A stretch of 50,311 nt of DNA from Actinobacteria bacterium UBA959 (GTDB lineage: Bacteria > Actinomycetota > Actinomycetes > S36-B12 > UBA5976), in NCBI GenBank assembly GCA_002293025.1, contig DBCL01000007.1:18864-69174 (forward strand), given 5' to 3'. The number at the start of each line of letters is the position of its first letter. Within the stretch, counting starts at the first letter, position 1. Under the pieces are notes generated by a model, which was not told where the DNA came from, did not search any database, and worked only from the letters and a program-made list of their open reading frames with translations. This document shows positions 42,888 to 50,311 of the stretch, one piece after another. The translations under genes and the position numbers were made by a program.

Positions 42888-43322
42888 ATGACATCAAAAG
42901 TTAAGAAATACACTGCAGGCAGAGGGCTTGCCATTTTCTTGGTAATAACAGGAAGCACTCACTTCATTTCACCAGAAGGTTTTGACGCAATAGTTCCACC
43001 GATACTGCCATTTGACCCAAGACTTTGGACTTATCTCAGTGGATTCGCAGAACTTCTGGTAGCGGCACTTTTGCTAGTGCCAATTAGCAAGAAATTCTTA
43101 AATGTGCATGTCAGGTTAATTGCTGGATGGTTGGCCTTAGCACTATTTGTTGCTGTTTTTCCAGCAAACATATACATGGCAATTGATTGGTGGGATCGTC
43201 CGATGCCAGAACCCCTGTATGCGCTTGCAAGGCTTCCGCTGCAGTTTGGACTGTTTTATTGGTGTTGGGCGCTGATTAAGGATTTTCGCCGTGAGATAAG
43301 CGAGACTCGTCCAAAACACTGA
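42888..43322 (+). CDS. DoxX-like membrane protein
   Basis: 144 residues with four helices and a basic tail. The first helix region with GSTHFISPEGFDAIVPP and the second with SGFAELLVAALLLVP are typical of the DoxX/DoxD fold. Many are uncharacterised; some take part in thiosulfate oxidation or in oxidative-stress defence complexes. The start has CATACT six bases ahead (variant leaderless pattern), and the gene appears to be transcribed alone. Confidence 0.82.
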   Translation: MTSKVKKYTAGRGLAIFLVITGSTHFISPEGFDAIVPPILPFDPRLWTYLSGFAELLVAALLLVPISKKFLNVHVRLIAGWLALALFVAVFPANIYMAIDWWDRPMPEPLYALARLPLQFGLFYWCWALIKDFRREISETRPKH

Positions 43323-43361
43323 TTTTCAAGTTCGTGCCGCCAATCTCAAAAAGTCGCTCTC

Positions 43362-43405
43362 TAGCCCCTTTATGGCTAGAATTCTAAGCAGTCCCGAAGG
43401 GGCTA
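43362..43405 (+). promoter_or_regulatory. Promoter and inverted repeats before the second sugar operon
   Basis: TAGCCCCTT (43362-43370) and AAGGGGCTA (43397-43405) are inverted nine-base arms. Between them TAGAATTCTA (43377-43386) is a perfect palindrome that contains a candidate -10, TAGAAT. The arms may be an operator pair around the promoter, or a hairpin if transcription begins further upstream. A ribosome site GAAGGAG follows at 43412-43418. Confidence 0.45.
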
Positions 43406-43426
43406 CCTGCCGAAGGAGTTTAATTA

Positions 43427-44698
43427 ATGTTCAAAAAACTATCTGCAGCTTTCTTGGCCCTGGCCCTAACCATTGTCATGGGTCCAGTAACGCCGACTGC
43501 CGCTGCTGAAAAAGAAATAACTTTAGCCCTGTGGGATGAAGTGCAAAAGCCAATCATTCAACAGTCAATTGACAAGTTCAATGTTAAGTTCAAAGGCAAA
43601 TACAAGGCAACGATTGCCCAGACTCCATGGGGAGAGTTCTGGACAAAGCTTGACGCAACTATGCCAACCAATAAAACACCAGATGTAACTTGGATGAATG
43701 TATTTTTACCAAAGTATGCAAATGGTAAAGTTTTGGAAGACCTAACTCCTTACATTAAAAAGGACAAGGCTCTAAAAATGAGTGCATATGTGCCTGGCCG
43801 TGTAGCGGCATTTAATTACAAGAATGCGCAATATGCCCTACCAAAAGGCATGGATGCCGTTTTCGTTGCATACAACAAAGCAATATTCGATAAATATGGA
43901 GTCGCTTACCCACGTGCGAATTGGGACTGGACCAGCTTAAATGCAATCTCAGGAAATTTGGCCCGTAAGATGAAAGCTGCCGGAGCAACATCTGAGTATC
44001 CAATTGCTATGGAATTAGATCTACAGCCATCGTCTGCTAATTTCTTGCATCAAGATGGTGCTGATTTCCTCACTTTGGATAAGACAAAGACCTTAGCTGC
44101 CACCCCACAAGGAATTGCAACTTTCCAAAAGGTGATTGATTTGATGAATACTGGGAGGATGGCTCCATACACAGTACTATCCGAAACAAAAGCTTCTGAC
44201 TTGTTCATTTCCGGAAAAGCCGCAATTATTTTCGTGGGATCATGGAAGGCAAGAGTTTTGGAAACATCAAGCATTGGTAAGGCCAAACAGATTGGTTTGG
44301 TTCAAATGCCAAAAGGTAAATTAAATAACTACAGTGTTGCAGGTGGTCTTGGTTACGCCATGGCAAAGAACTCTCAGAATAAGGCTGGTGCTTGGGAATT
44401 AATTAAGTTCATCACCAGTCAACAATCCATGACTAATGAGGCGCTAAATGGAATTGAGTTTCCAGCTCGCGCCGACAGTCAAGGCGCATATGCTCGTGGA
44501 TTCCAAAATATTGATCCGTCAGTAATTTTGGCAGCAACCAAGACGGCTGTACCGTATCCACATAATGGTAATCCTGCCTCATTGACTCCACTCCAAAACG
44601 CGATTGCACTTGCTTACTCTCAGAAAGCCCCACTCGCTGAGACAATCAAGAGCGGAGCTGAAGCGACACAAAAACTTCTAGATGACCTTAATAAGTAA
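43427..44698 (+). CDS. Sugar ABC transporter substrate-binding protein
   Basis: 423 residues. Signal peptide about 1-26 ending in PTAAA, again without a lipobox Cys. The mature protein begins KEITLALWDE, the family-1 solute-binding start, and has ASDLFISGKAAIIFVGSWKA in the second lobe. The sugar is not known. The downstream deacetylase and GH4 enzyme suggest an N-acetylated disaccharide or glycoside. GAAGGAG lies eight bases before the ATG. Confidence 0.92.
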   Translation: MFKKLSAAFLALALTIVMGPVTPTAAAEKEITLALWDEVQKPIIQQSIDKFNVKFKGKYKATIAQTPWGEFWTKLDATMPTNKTPDVTWMNVFLPKYANGKVLEDLTPYIKKDKALKMSAYVPGRVAAFNYKNAQYALPKGMDAVFVAYNKAIFDKYGVAYPRANWDWTSLNAISGNLARKMKAAGATSEYPIAMELDLQPSSANFLHQDGADFLTLDKTKTLAATPQGIATFQKVIDLMNTGRMAPYTVLSETKASDLFISGKAAIIFVGSWKARVLETSSIGKAKQIGLVQMPKGKLNNYSVAGGLGYAMAKNSQNKAGAWELIKFITSQQSMTNEALNGIEFPARADSQGAYARGFQNIDPSVILAATKTAVPYPHNGNPASLTPLQNAIALAYSQKAPLAETIKSGAEATQKLLDDLNK

Positions 44699-44720
44699 TT
44701 TCTAAAAGTTTTTGAATAAG

Positions 44721-44768
44721 TAAAGTAGTGAGTAACTTTAAAGAAATTTAAAGTTACTCACTACTTTA
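44721..44768 (+). repeat. Perfect 22-pair hairpin between binding-protein and permease genes
   Basis: Arms 44721-44742 and 44747-44768 are exact inverted copies separated by GAAA, a GNRA-type tetraloop. It starts 22 bases after the binding-protein stop and ends 10 bases before the ribosome site of the permease gene. There is no long U tract. A 3' stabiliser or processing site that favours binding-protein mRNA is the likeliest role. Confidence 0.85.
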
Positions 44769-44789
44769 TCCTTACAGAAGGAATTTGGT

Positions 44790-45671
44790 GTGATGAAAAG
44801 ATTTAGGGCTGGATTGAGCGGCTACTTGTTTATTGCGCCTCTGTTTTCAGGTTTATTGTTGCTTTATGTCTACGCATTTGTGCAAAATATTTTCTATGGC
44901 TTTAATGATGTTGGGGTATTTGGTGAGCGAACTTTTGTAGGCTTAGAGAATTATTCTGAACTATTTCAAGACCCAATATTCATCCGTTCACTAATAAATA
45001 CGTTTTTTTACGCAGGCTTAGGTGTACCCCTGGTAGTTGTGATCTCAGTTTGTTTAGCTTGGCTTTTGAATCAAAAGATAAAAGGTCAAGCCCTGTATCG
45101 CACTGCAGTCTTCATACCTGCAATCACACTTCCTGCTGCGATCGGTTTGCTATGGCGTTGGTTGTATAACTCACAATACGGACTAATTAACTTCCTAATT
45201 AGTAAATTGGGCTTTGAACCAAAGGCCTGGATAAGTGACCCAGATATTGTGAGATGGTCTATTTTGATTGTTTTGGTTTGGTCATCAGTTAGTTATATGG
45301 TAATTATCCTTTTAGCAGGGCTCCAACGCATCTCCAGTGTTTATTATGATGCGGCTCAAATTGATGGCGCAAATACGCGTCAAATTTTTTTCAAAATTAC
45401 GTTACCCTTATTAAGTCCAACAATATTTTTCGTAGCAATTGTTTCAATGATAGGATTTTTGCAAGTTTTTGATGTAATTTTCTTAATGATTAGAGACGGA
45501 TCAGTTGCTTATCAGTATGCAAGTTCACTTGTCACCTACTTTTATGAAGCGGCTTTTGCCCAAAATTTAAGAGGTTATGGAGCAGCAATCTCAGTAATTT
45601 CTTTGATCTTAATTTTTGCAATTACTTTCATGCAATTCAGATTACAAAAGCGATGGGTTCATTATGATTAA
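44790..45671 (+). CDS. Sugar ABC transporter permease, MalF/UgpA type
   Basis: 293 residues with six helices and the EAA loop YYDAAQIDGANTRQIFFKI near 187-205. The start is GTG at 44790, or the ATG three bases later; AAGGAA is seven to nine bases ahead. It follows the perfect hairpin and precedes the second permease by 12 bases. Confidence 0.93.
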   Translation: MMKRFRAGLSGYLFIAPLFSGLLLLYVYAFVQNIFYGFNDVGVFGERTFVGLENYSELFQDPIFIRSLINTFFYAGLGVPLVVVISVCLAWLLNQKIKGQALYRTAVFIPAITLPAAIGLLWRWLYNSQYGLINFLISKLGFEPKAWISDPDIVRWSILIVLVWSSVSYMVIILLAGLQRISSVYYDAAQIDGANTRQIFFKITLPLLSPTIFFVAIVSMIGFLQVFDVIFLMIRDGSVAYQYASSLVTYFYEAAFAQNLRGYGAAISVISLILIFAITFMQFRLQKRWVHYD

Positions 45672-45683
45672 GCAGGAAATACA

Positions 45684-46505
45684 ATGACGATTATCAGGCG
45701 ATATTGGATCCATGTAGTCCTTATCTTGGCATCAATAACATTTGTTGGTCCATTTATTTGGATGTTTCTGACTTCCCTTAAAACTTACGAAGAAACTATT
45801 CAAGTTCCAATAGTCTGGCTTCCAGAACAAATTCAATGGGTGAATTATCAGATTGTTAATGAAAAATTTCCGTTTTTAACTCTTTACTTCAATACAGTTG
45901 CGGTTGTCCTAGCTACCGTTGTATTACAACTGCTAATAGCTTCTTTGGCAGCCTTTGCGTTCGCGCGACTGCAATTTCCAGGAAAAAATGCATTGTTTAT
46001 AATTATGCTTAGTTTGTTGATGGTTCCAGGTCAAATATTCTTAATTCCACAGTTTCAAATAATTGGAGTGCGATTCAATTTAATTGATACGCTGACAGCT
46101 TTAGTCGTGCCCAATGTTTTCAGTGTTTTTGGGGTTTTTTTACTCAGACAGTTTTTCGCAGCAATTCCGCAAGAACTTGAAGATGCAGCCAAGATAGATG
46201 GTTGTAGCAGCCTACGGATTTATTGGCAGATCATGATGCCATTGGTTACTCCTGGCCTTGTTGCCTTAGGAATTCTGACCATGATTAGCAGCTGGAAGGA
46301 ACTTCTTTGGCCACTAATTGTTAACCAGTCAATTGATAAGATGCCACTCTCTGCTGGCTTAGCTAACTTGATTGGTGAGCACACCACCTATCACGAGCAG
46401 GTCATGGCTGGGGCAGTAATTTCCGTTTTACCAATGATCATTATTTTTGCATTCTTCCAGAGAAAATTTGTGGAAAGTATCGCTCAAACAGGGATCAAGG
46501 GCTAG
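45684..46505 (+). CDS. Sugar ABC transporter permease, MalG/UgpE type
   Basis: 273 residues, six helices, EAA loop ELEDAAKIDGCSSLRIYWQI near 163-182. It pairs with the permease upstream. The end has FVESIAQTGIKG, typical of the family. No ATPase gene follows, so the complex must use an ATPase made elsewhere in the genome. Confidence 0.93.
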   Translation: MTIIRRYWIHVVLILASITFVGPFIWMFLTSLKTYEETIQVPIVWLPEQIQWVNYQIVNEKFPFLTLYFNTVAVVLATVVLQLLIASLAAFAFARLQFPGKNALFIIMLSLLMVPGQIFLIPQFQIIGVRFNLIDTLTALVVPNVFSVFGVFLLRQFFAAIPQELEDAAKIDGCSSLRIYWQIMMPLVTPGLVALGILTMISSWKELLWPLIVNQSIDKMPLSAGLANLIGEHTTYHEQVMAGAVISVLPMIIIFAFFQRKFVESIAQTGIKG

Positions 46506-46557
46506 GTGTTTTGCGTTACAAATCGTTCCAAACCACGTAAAAGCACAAGGAGAGTTA

Positions 46558-47268
46558 ATGCGTAAGTTGAGAGTGGCAGCCTTTTACCCACACCCAGACG
46601 ATATGGAAAGTCAGGTAGCTGGAACTCTCCTTAAGTATGTAGAGCAAGGGCATGAAGTTCATGTCATTATTGCCATGGATGGTCGAAGAGGCCGTGGACA
46701 TTTGCCAGACAATGTTTCGTGGTCAGAAATCGTTGAGTTAAGACAACAAGAAGCCATTGCGGGTGCCAAGTATTTAGGGGTTACTCCAAAATTCTTAGGC
46801 ATCGAAGATCACCGCCTTCTTGAGGATAGAACTTGCTATGAGACTGTGATAACCGAAATGGAAAATTTGAATCCAGATGTCATTTTCACATGCGCACCTA
46901 ATGATTATCACAATGATCACCGCGCCTTGTCTAGATTAGTGATCAACGTTTCTTGGACCCCAGTGTTTTTCTCTGATACAAAAGCTGGGGTGGACTTTAA
47001 TCCTGATTTTTATGTGGATATTACAAAGCAGTTACCTACGAAAATGAAAATGCTGATGGAGCATTCTTCACAAATGAAAGAGGATTCTGCTGAAGCCTTA
47101 ACAACTTTAAATCGACTGCGGGGAATTCAATGTAGTAGATCAGACATTGTTTATGCAGAGGCCTTCAAGTTGTATAAGCGCGCTAACTGGGTAAAGGCAT
47201 ATGAATTGCTCCCAGATGACAACTTTGAACCACCAATTCAGATCGTGCCGACCTTAGAGAAGAACTAA
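46558..47268 (+). CDS. PIG-L family deacetylase
   Basis: 236 residues. Zinc-site motif HPDDME is at 12-17 and the second histidine motif YHNDH at 117-121. PIG-L enzymes remove the acetyl group from N-acetylglucosamine in glycosides (MshB, PIG-L, chitobiose deacetylase). The start at 46558 is chosen because AAGGAGAG lies five bases ahead; a longer frame from 46447 lies within the permease gene. Being between a sugar importer and a GH4 enzyme, it probably deacetylates the imported sugar. Confidence 0.92.
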   Translation: MRKLRVAAFYPHPDDMESQVAGTLLKYVEQGHEVHVIIAMDGRRGRGHLPDNVSWSEIVELRQQEAIAGAKYLGVTPKFLGIEDHRLLEDRTCYETVITEMENLNPDVIFTCAPNDYHNDHRALSRLVINVSWTPVFFSDTKAGVDFNPDFYVDITKQLPTKMKMLMEHSSQMKEDSAEALTTLNRLRGIQCSRSDIVYAEAFKLYKRANWVKAYELLPDDNFEPPIQIVPTLEKN

Positions 47269-47271
47269 AAC

Positions 47272-48663
47272 TTGAAGCAGCAGTCCAAACTTTGCGTTAT
47301 TGGTGGGGGAGGTGTGCGCACTCCATTTGTGGCAAAGACCATTGCAACTCAGGCGCGAGAAGCGGGAATAACAGATGTAGTTCTATTGGACAACGATCCT
47401 TCTAAATTAGCCAAATATGGCCAATTGGCTAAAGAAATTGCCTTTAGGATTAATCCGGATCTTAATGTGAGTATGACTCAAGATCCAGAAAGCGCATTGC
47501 TAGATTGCGATTACATCATCACCACTGTAAGAGTGGGTGGTGATGCTTCTCGGCTATTAGATGAACAAATCGTTGAAGAATATGACCTACTAACACAAGA
47601 AACTACAGGTGCTTGTGGTTTTGCAATGGCTATGCGCTCAATCCCAGTACTTATTGAATACTGCGAGTTGGCAAAACGTGTAGCTAAGCCCGACCATCTC
47701 ATATTCAATTTCACCAATCCTGCTGGACTTGTGACTCAAGCTCTAAACTCTCTGGGGTATCCAGTTTTTGGAATCTGCGATTCGCCAACTGAGTTAATTA
47801 AACAAATTACTGCAATGCTCAACGTCAAGGAATCAAGCTTTAGTTGTAATAGTTTTGGCCTTAACCACCTCACGTGGTTTGATGATTTCCGAGTCGAAGG
47901 CAAAGATGTCACCCAGGAGGTTATTAATCATCAGGAGTTGTTTAGTAAGACCGAAATGCGAATCTTTGATAGAGATATTCTGACCTTTTCAGAAAACTAT
48001 CTTTTAAACGAATACCTATACTTTTATTATTACAATAAAAAGGCAATTCGACTTGGCGGCAAAAGTGAATTTTCACGTGCTGAGTTAATCAAAGATGTCA
48101 ATGTGAAAATGAATATCGAACTAGAGCAAGTTGATGTCAAAAATGAATTTGATAAGGCCATACAGGTGTATTTTGACAATTACAATGTGCGTGAAAACAA
48201 CTATCTTAAGAGCGAATCTGGCGTTGACCGCGTAAAGAAATATGAAACTCCCACTGCTGCGGAATTTATCTCTCGTGCAGATGAGGGGGGATACGCTGGT
48301 GTGGCCTTGAATCTTATTGCTGCTATGAATGGTGCTCGTAAAGTTGAAATGGTTCTTTCAGTTCCCAATAATGGTGCAATTCAAGAACTTAATAATGATG
48401 ATGTTGTTGAAATCATGTGTGCAATCGATAGGGGAATTGTCACACCGAGAAAACAGAAAGCTATTCCGACACCAATTTTGAACCTAATTTTGACCGTAAA
48501 GGAATATGAGCGCCTAGCTGTCAAGGCAATCTTGAATAGAGATCGTGACACAGCCATAAAGGCTCTAACTGTCAATCCGTTAGTCGCTAATCATGACATT
48601 GCTAAAGAACTAGTCGCTAAGTTTGTAGCAGCCTATGGTGATTTTGGTGGGACTTGGAAATGA
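47272..48663 (+). CDS. GH4 family NAD-dependent glycosidase
   Basis: 463 residues. The NAD loop GGGGVRTP starts at residue 11; metal ligands are Cys169 (in GICDSP) and His199 (in GLNHL). GH4 enzymes cleave glycosides through a redox mechanism that uses NAD and manganese. The four residues beginning with the metal Cys mark substrate groups in the family (CHSV, CHEV, CDMP, CN-type). Here they read CDSP, which I cannot match to a characterised group, so phospho- or non-phosphoglycoside use is open. TTG start, three bases after the deacetylase stop. Confidence 0.92.
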   Translation: MKQQSKLCVIGGGGVRTPFVAKTIATQAREAGITDVVLLDNDPSKLAKYGQLAKEIAFRINPDLNVSMTQDPESALLDCDYIITTVRVGGDASRLLDEQIVEEYDLLTQETTGACGFAMAMRSIPVLIEYCELAKRVAKPDHLIFNFTNPAGLVTQALNSLGYPVFGICDSPTELIKQITAMLNVKESSFSCNSFGLNHLTWFDDFRVEGKDVTQEVINHQELFSKTEMRIFDRDILTFSENYLLNEYLYFYYYNKKAIRLGGKSEFSRAELIKDVNVKMNIELEQVDVKNEFDKAIQVYFDNYNVRENNYLKSESGVDRVKKYETPTAAEFISRADEGGYAGVALNLIAAMNGARKVEMVLSVPNNGAIQELNNDDVVEIMCAIDRGIVTPRKQKAIPTPILNLILTVKEYERLAVKAILNRDRDTAIKALTVNPLVANHDIAKELVAKFVAAYGDFGGTWK

Positions 48664-49616
48664 AACATTATGCAGCGGTAATTGGGCAGATGAATATTGA
48701 TTTTATCTTTCAAGGAGTGAAAGCTCTGCCCAATCCTGGGGAAGAAGTTTTTGCAACTGGCTTCAAGATTTGCTTAGGTGGTGGGCCGATGGTGATTCCA
48801 TATCACTTAACCAGACTTGGAGTCCCCACTCGGTTTGGCACATTCATGGGTGCAGATTTTGAGTCGAAAGTTGCACAAGACTTGCTGACAAGCCTCGACT
48901 ATGCAAACATAGAAATATTGCCAGTAGAGGCAGAGCATCCGGTAGTAGCTACGAGTGTTTTATCTACCAAAGACGAGCGCTCCTTTATTTGCTATAACAG
49001 CAATGTGGATGAGTCTTCTGTTGATTCAAAAGTGTTATTAGATTTCTTCGCAGAAAGTAAAATTGCTTATTTCCCAAAGAACCTTGAAGTTGCTGCAGCC
49101 CTTGCTGCTAATGGTTGTAAATTGATATTAGATGTTTCTTGGGTTGAGAATATGACCCTTGCCAGCTTTTTTGACCGTTTAAAGTTTGTTGAGTATTTCA
49201 CGCCAAATGATAAAGAAATCAAGAAATTGTGTGCTGAAAGTGATCTGCTTAAATGCCTAGACATACTTGAAGAGCATCTAGCAAATCCCATAATTAAGCT
49301 TGGCGTTAATGGTGTACTAACAAAACACAATGGTGAGTATCTGCGCGTGCCGGCGCTCTCGCAGTTTGAGTCAATTGACCCCACTGGGGCTGGAGACAAT
49401 TTTCTTGCTGGGTTGATTTTTGGTTTGCATGAAGGACTTACGTTCATCGATTCGCTGAAGATGGGTAATATTGTTGGTGGACTTGCAACAGAGGTGATTG
49501 GCTGTTATCGAAGCGATTTATCCAGAGATATGGTTCTTTCACTTTTTGCTGACTATCCAGAAGTGGATGTAGTCAAAGAGTCAAAGCAATTAGACAAACT
49601 TTTGAATCGTGAATGA
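48660..49616 (+). CDS. PfkB family carbohydrate kinase
   Basis: 318 residues. The N-terminal GG block (LGGGPMV near 39-45) and the C-terminal signature DPTGAGDNFLAGL with catalytic Asp246 identify a ribokinase/PfkB-type sugar kinase. It would phosphorylate the monosaccharide released by the GH4 enzyme. The start at 48660 overlaps the GH4 stop in an ATGA junction; an ATG two codons upstream is possible. Confidence 0.92.
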   Translation: MKHYAAVIGQMNIDFIFQGVKALPNPGEEVFATGFKICLGGGPMVIPYHLTRLGVPTRFGTFMGADFESKVAQDLLTSLDYANIEILPVEAEHPVVATSVLSTKDERSFICYNSNVDESSVDSKVLLDFFAESKIAYFPKNLEVAAALAANGCKLILDVSWVENMTLASFFDRLKFVEYFTPNDKEIKKLCAESDLLKCLDILEEHLANPIIKLGVNGVLTKHNGEYLRVPALSQFESIDPTGAGDNFLAGLIFGLHEGLTFIDSLKMGNIVGGLATEVIGCYRSDLSRDMVLSLFADYPEVDVVKESKQLDKLLNRE

Positions 49617-49619
49617 GCG

Positions 49620-50198
49620 ATGACTTCTACAAATCATCTCGAAGGATCTCTGATCTCGTTACGTCCATTAACTTTGAGTGATTCTGTTTCACTATTTGAA
49701 CACACTGGCAATGACTTGGACCTTTGGCAATGGCTTCGATACGACACCCCCACAACTCTTAGCAAAATGGAAAACATTGTCTCGAGCATTTTAACTGAGG
49801 TTTCTAATCAAACTCGTGAGGCTTTTGCTGTGATCCTCAAGAGCAGTGGAGAGGCTATTGGCTCCACCTCATTTATGGATTTTTCTAATGATAATTCTCA
49901 AGTCGAAGTTGGTGGAACTTTTTATGCAAAGAAGTTTTGGCGAACTGGGGTCAACACCGAAGCAAAGATCTTGATGTTATCTGAGGCATTTGAAGTGAGA
50001 AGGTTTCAACGGGTAATCTTCAAAACAGACAAGTTAAATCTTCGCTCGCAGACAGCCATTGAAAGACTGGGCGCTAAGTTCGATGGAATTAAAGAGCACC
50101 ATATGCAACGGCTCGACGGAAGCTGGCGGGATTCGGTTTACTACTCGATTGAAAATGACCAGTGGCCAGCCATCAAGAAGGTGCTCACAAAGGCTTGA
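49620..50198 (+). CDS. GNAT family N-acetyltransferase (RimJ/RimL type)
   Basis: 192 residues. It begins LEGSLISLRPLTLSDSVSLFEH, a RimJ/RimL-like start, and has the acetyl-CoA region with KFWRTGVNTEAKILML and NLRSQTAIERLGAKFDG. Proteins of this group acetylate ribosomal N-termini or free amines. The ATG is three bases after the kinase stop, so it is probably co-transcribed with the sugar operon, where amino-sugar acetylation is one possible role. Confidence 0.9.
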   Translation: MTSTNHLEGSLISLRPLTLSDSVSLFEHTGNDLDLWQWLRYDTPTTLSKMENIVSSILTEVSNQTREAFAVILKSSGEAIGSTSFMDFSNDNSQVEVGGTFYAKKFWRTGVNTEAKILMLSEAFEVRRFQRVIFKTDKLNLRSQTAIERLGAKFDGIKEHHMQRLDGSWRDSVYYSIENDQWPAIKKVLTKA

Positions 50199-50243
50199 GG
50201 GCGCAGTCAGAACTGTTTTTACCTCTGGCGTACCCTTGTCCTA

Positions 50244-50311
50244 GACGAGTTGGTTGGATGATCGCGGTGCTGTTCGAAAGAGCAGATCGAGGAAAGTCCG
50301 GACTCCAAAGA
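50244..50311 (+). ncRNA. rnpB: RNase P RNA, 5' part
   Basis: The window ends within the catalytic RNA of RNase P. The universal block GAGGAAAGTCCGGACTCC begins at 50289, after a GC-poor P1-P3 region starting CGAGTTGGTTGG at 50246. TACCCT (50231-50236) seven bases before is a plausible -10. The RNA runs on the plus strand beyond 50311. The exact 5' end is an estimate. Confidence 0.93.

Noticed and set aside
46447..46557. N-terminal extension of the PIG-L protein
   Set aside because: It lies mostly within the permease gene; the ATG at 46558 has a strong ribosome site and gives the normal family start.

Overview
The window looks like a piece of the chromosome of a streamlined, AT-rich actinobacterium. 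Actinobacterial markers are a WhiB1 protein, the fused 2-oxoglutarate decarboxylase Kgd, a PdtaS-type sensor kinase next to whiB1, DUF3145, a HisN-type histidinol phosphatase, nickel superoxide dismutase with its SodX protease, and a 24-residue bL37 ribosomal protein. Low GC, very short gaps, convergent genes whose ends overlap, sugar ABC importers and a carotenoid-hydroxylase-like P450 fit best with the freshwater acI lineage (Nanopelagicales). That placement is inference; no rRNA is present. No mobile element, prophage, CRISPR array or island was seen, and no stretch over 300 bases lacks a gene.

Layout. 1-1430: tail of an initiator-like tRNA, a bidirectional terminator, a small membrane protein, DUF3145, tRNA-Asn and tRNA-Met. 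1539-5450: an orphan coiled-coil protein, then a leftward group (flavin reductase, GlcG/HbpS protein, two-gene ABC exporter, DedA). 5524-11161: cytochrome P450, hisN, DUF2231, rsgA-aroA and an HMCES-type SRAP protein. 11203-12875: the cysK-cysE operon, preceded by a leaderless 25-codon ORF rich in cysteine codons, the strongest new regulatory candidate here. 12900-17065: bL37, pdtaS, whiB1 with a perfect CRP-type palindrome and a run of hairpins upstream, a small membrane protein, divergent sodN/sodX and a threonine aldolase. 17129-23636: tldD-tldE and kgd. 23720-30790: short-chain dehydrogenase, isoprenylcysteine-methyltransferase-like protein, DUF2157-like protein, EamA transporter, rmuC, arsC, ndh, a broken small membrane ORF and a lipid kinase. 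30943-34607: trmB, two acyl-group enzymes (GNAT and HDAC-like), a DUF3445 protein and yajQ.

34604-40310 is a leftward maltodextrin operon (binding protein, two permeases, secreted GH13 amylase). 40505-43322 holds a CMD-family protein, Nif3, a zinc-ribbon coiled-coil protein, RNase HI and a DoxX-like protein. 43427-50198 is a second sugar operon: ABC importer without ATPase, PIG-L deacetylase, GH4 glycosidase with an unusual CDSP motif, PfkB kinase and GNAT, suggesting uptake and breakdown of an N-acetylated glycoside. rnpB (RNase P RNA) starts at about 50244 and runs off the end.

A window-wide theme is promoter syntax. At ten first-of-unit genes a TANNNT hexamer sits exactly six bases before the ATG or GTG, the arrangement expected for leaderless mRNAs; six more genes have a one-base variant. 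This rule also fixed several start codons. Both sugar operons carry a strong hairpin between the binding-protein gene and the first permease gene.
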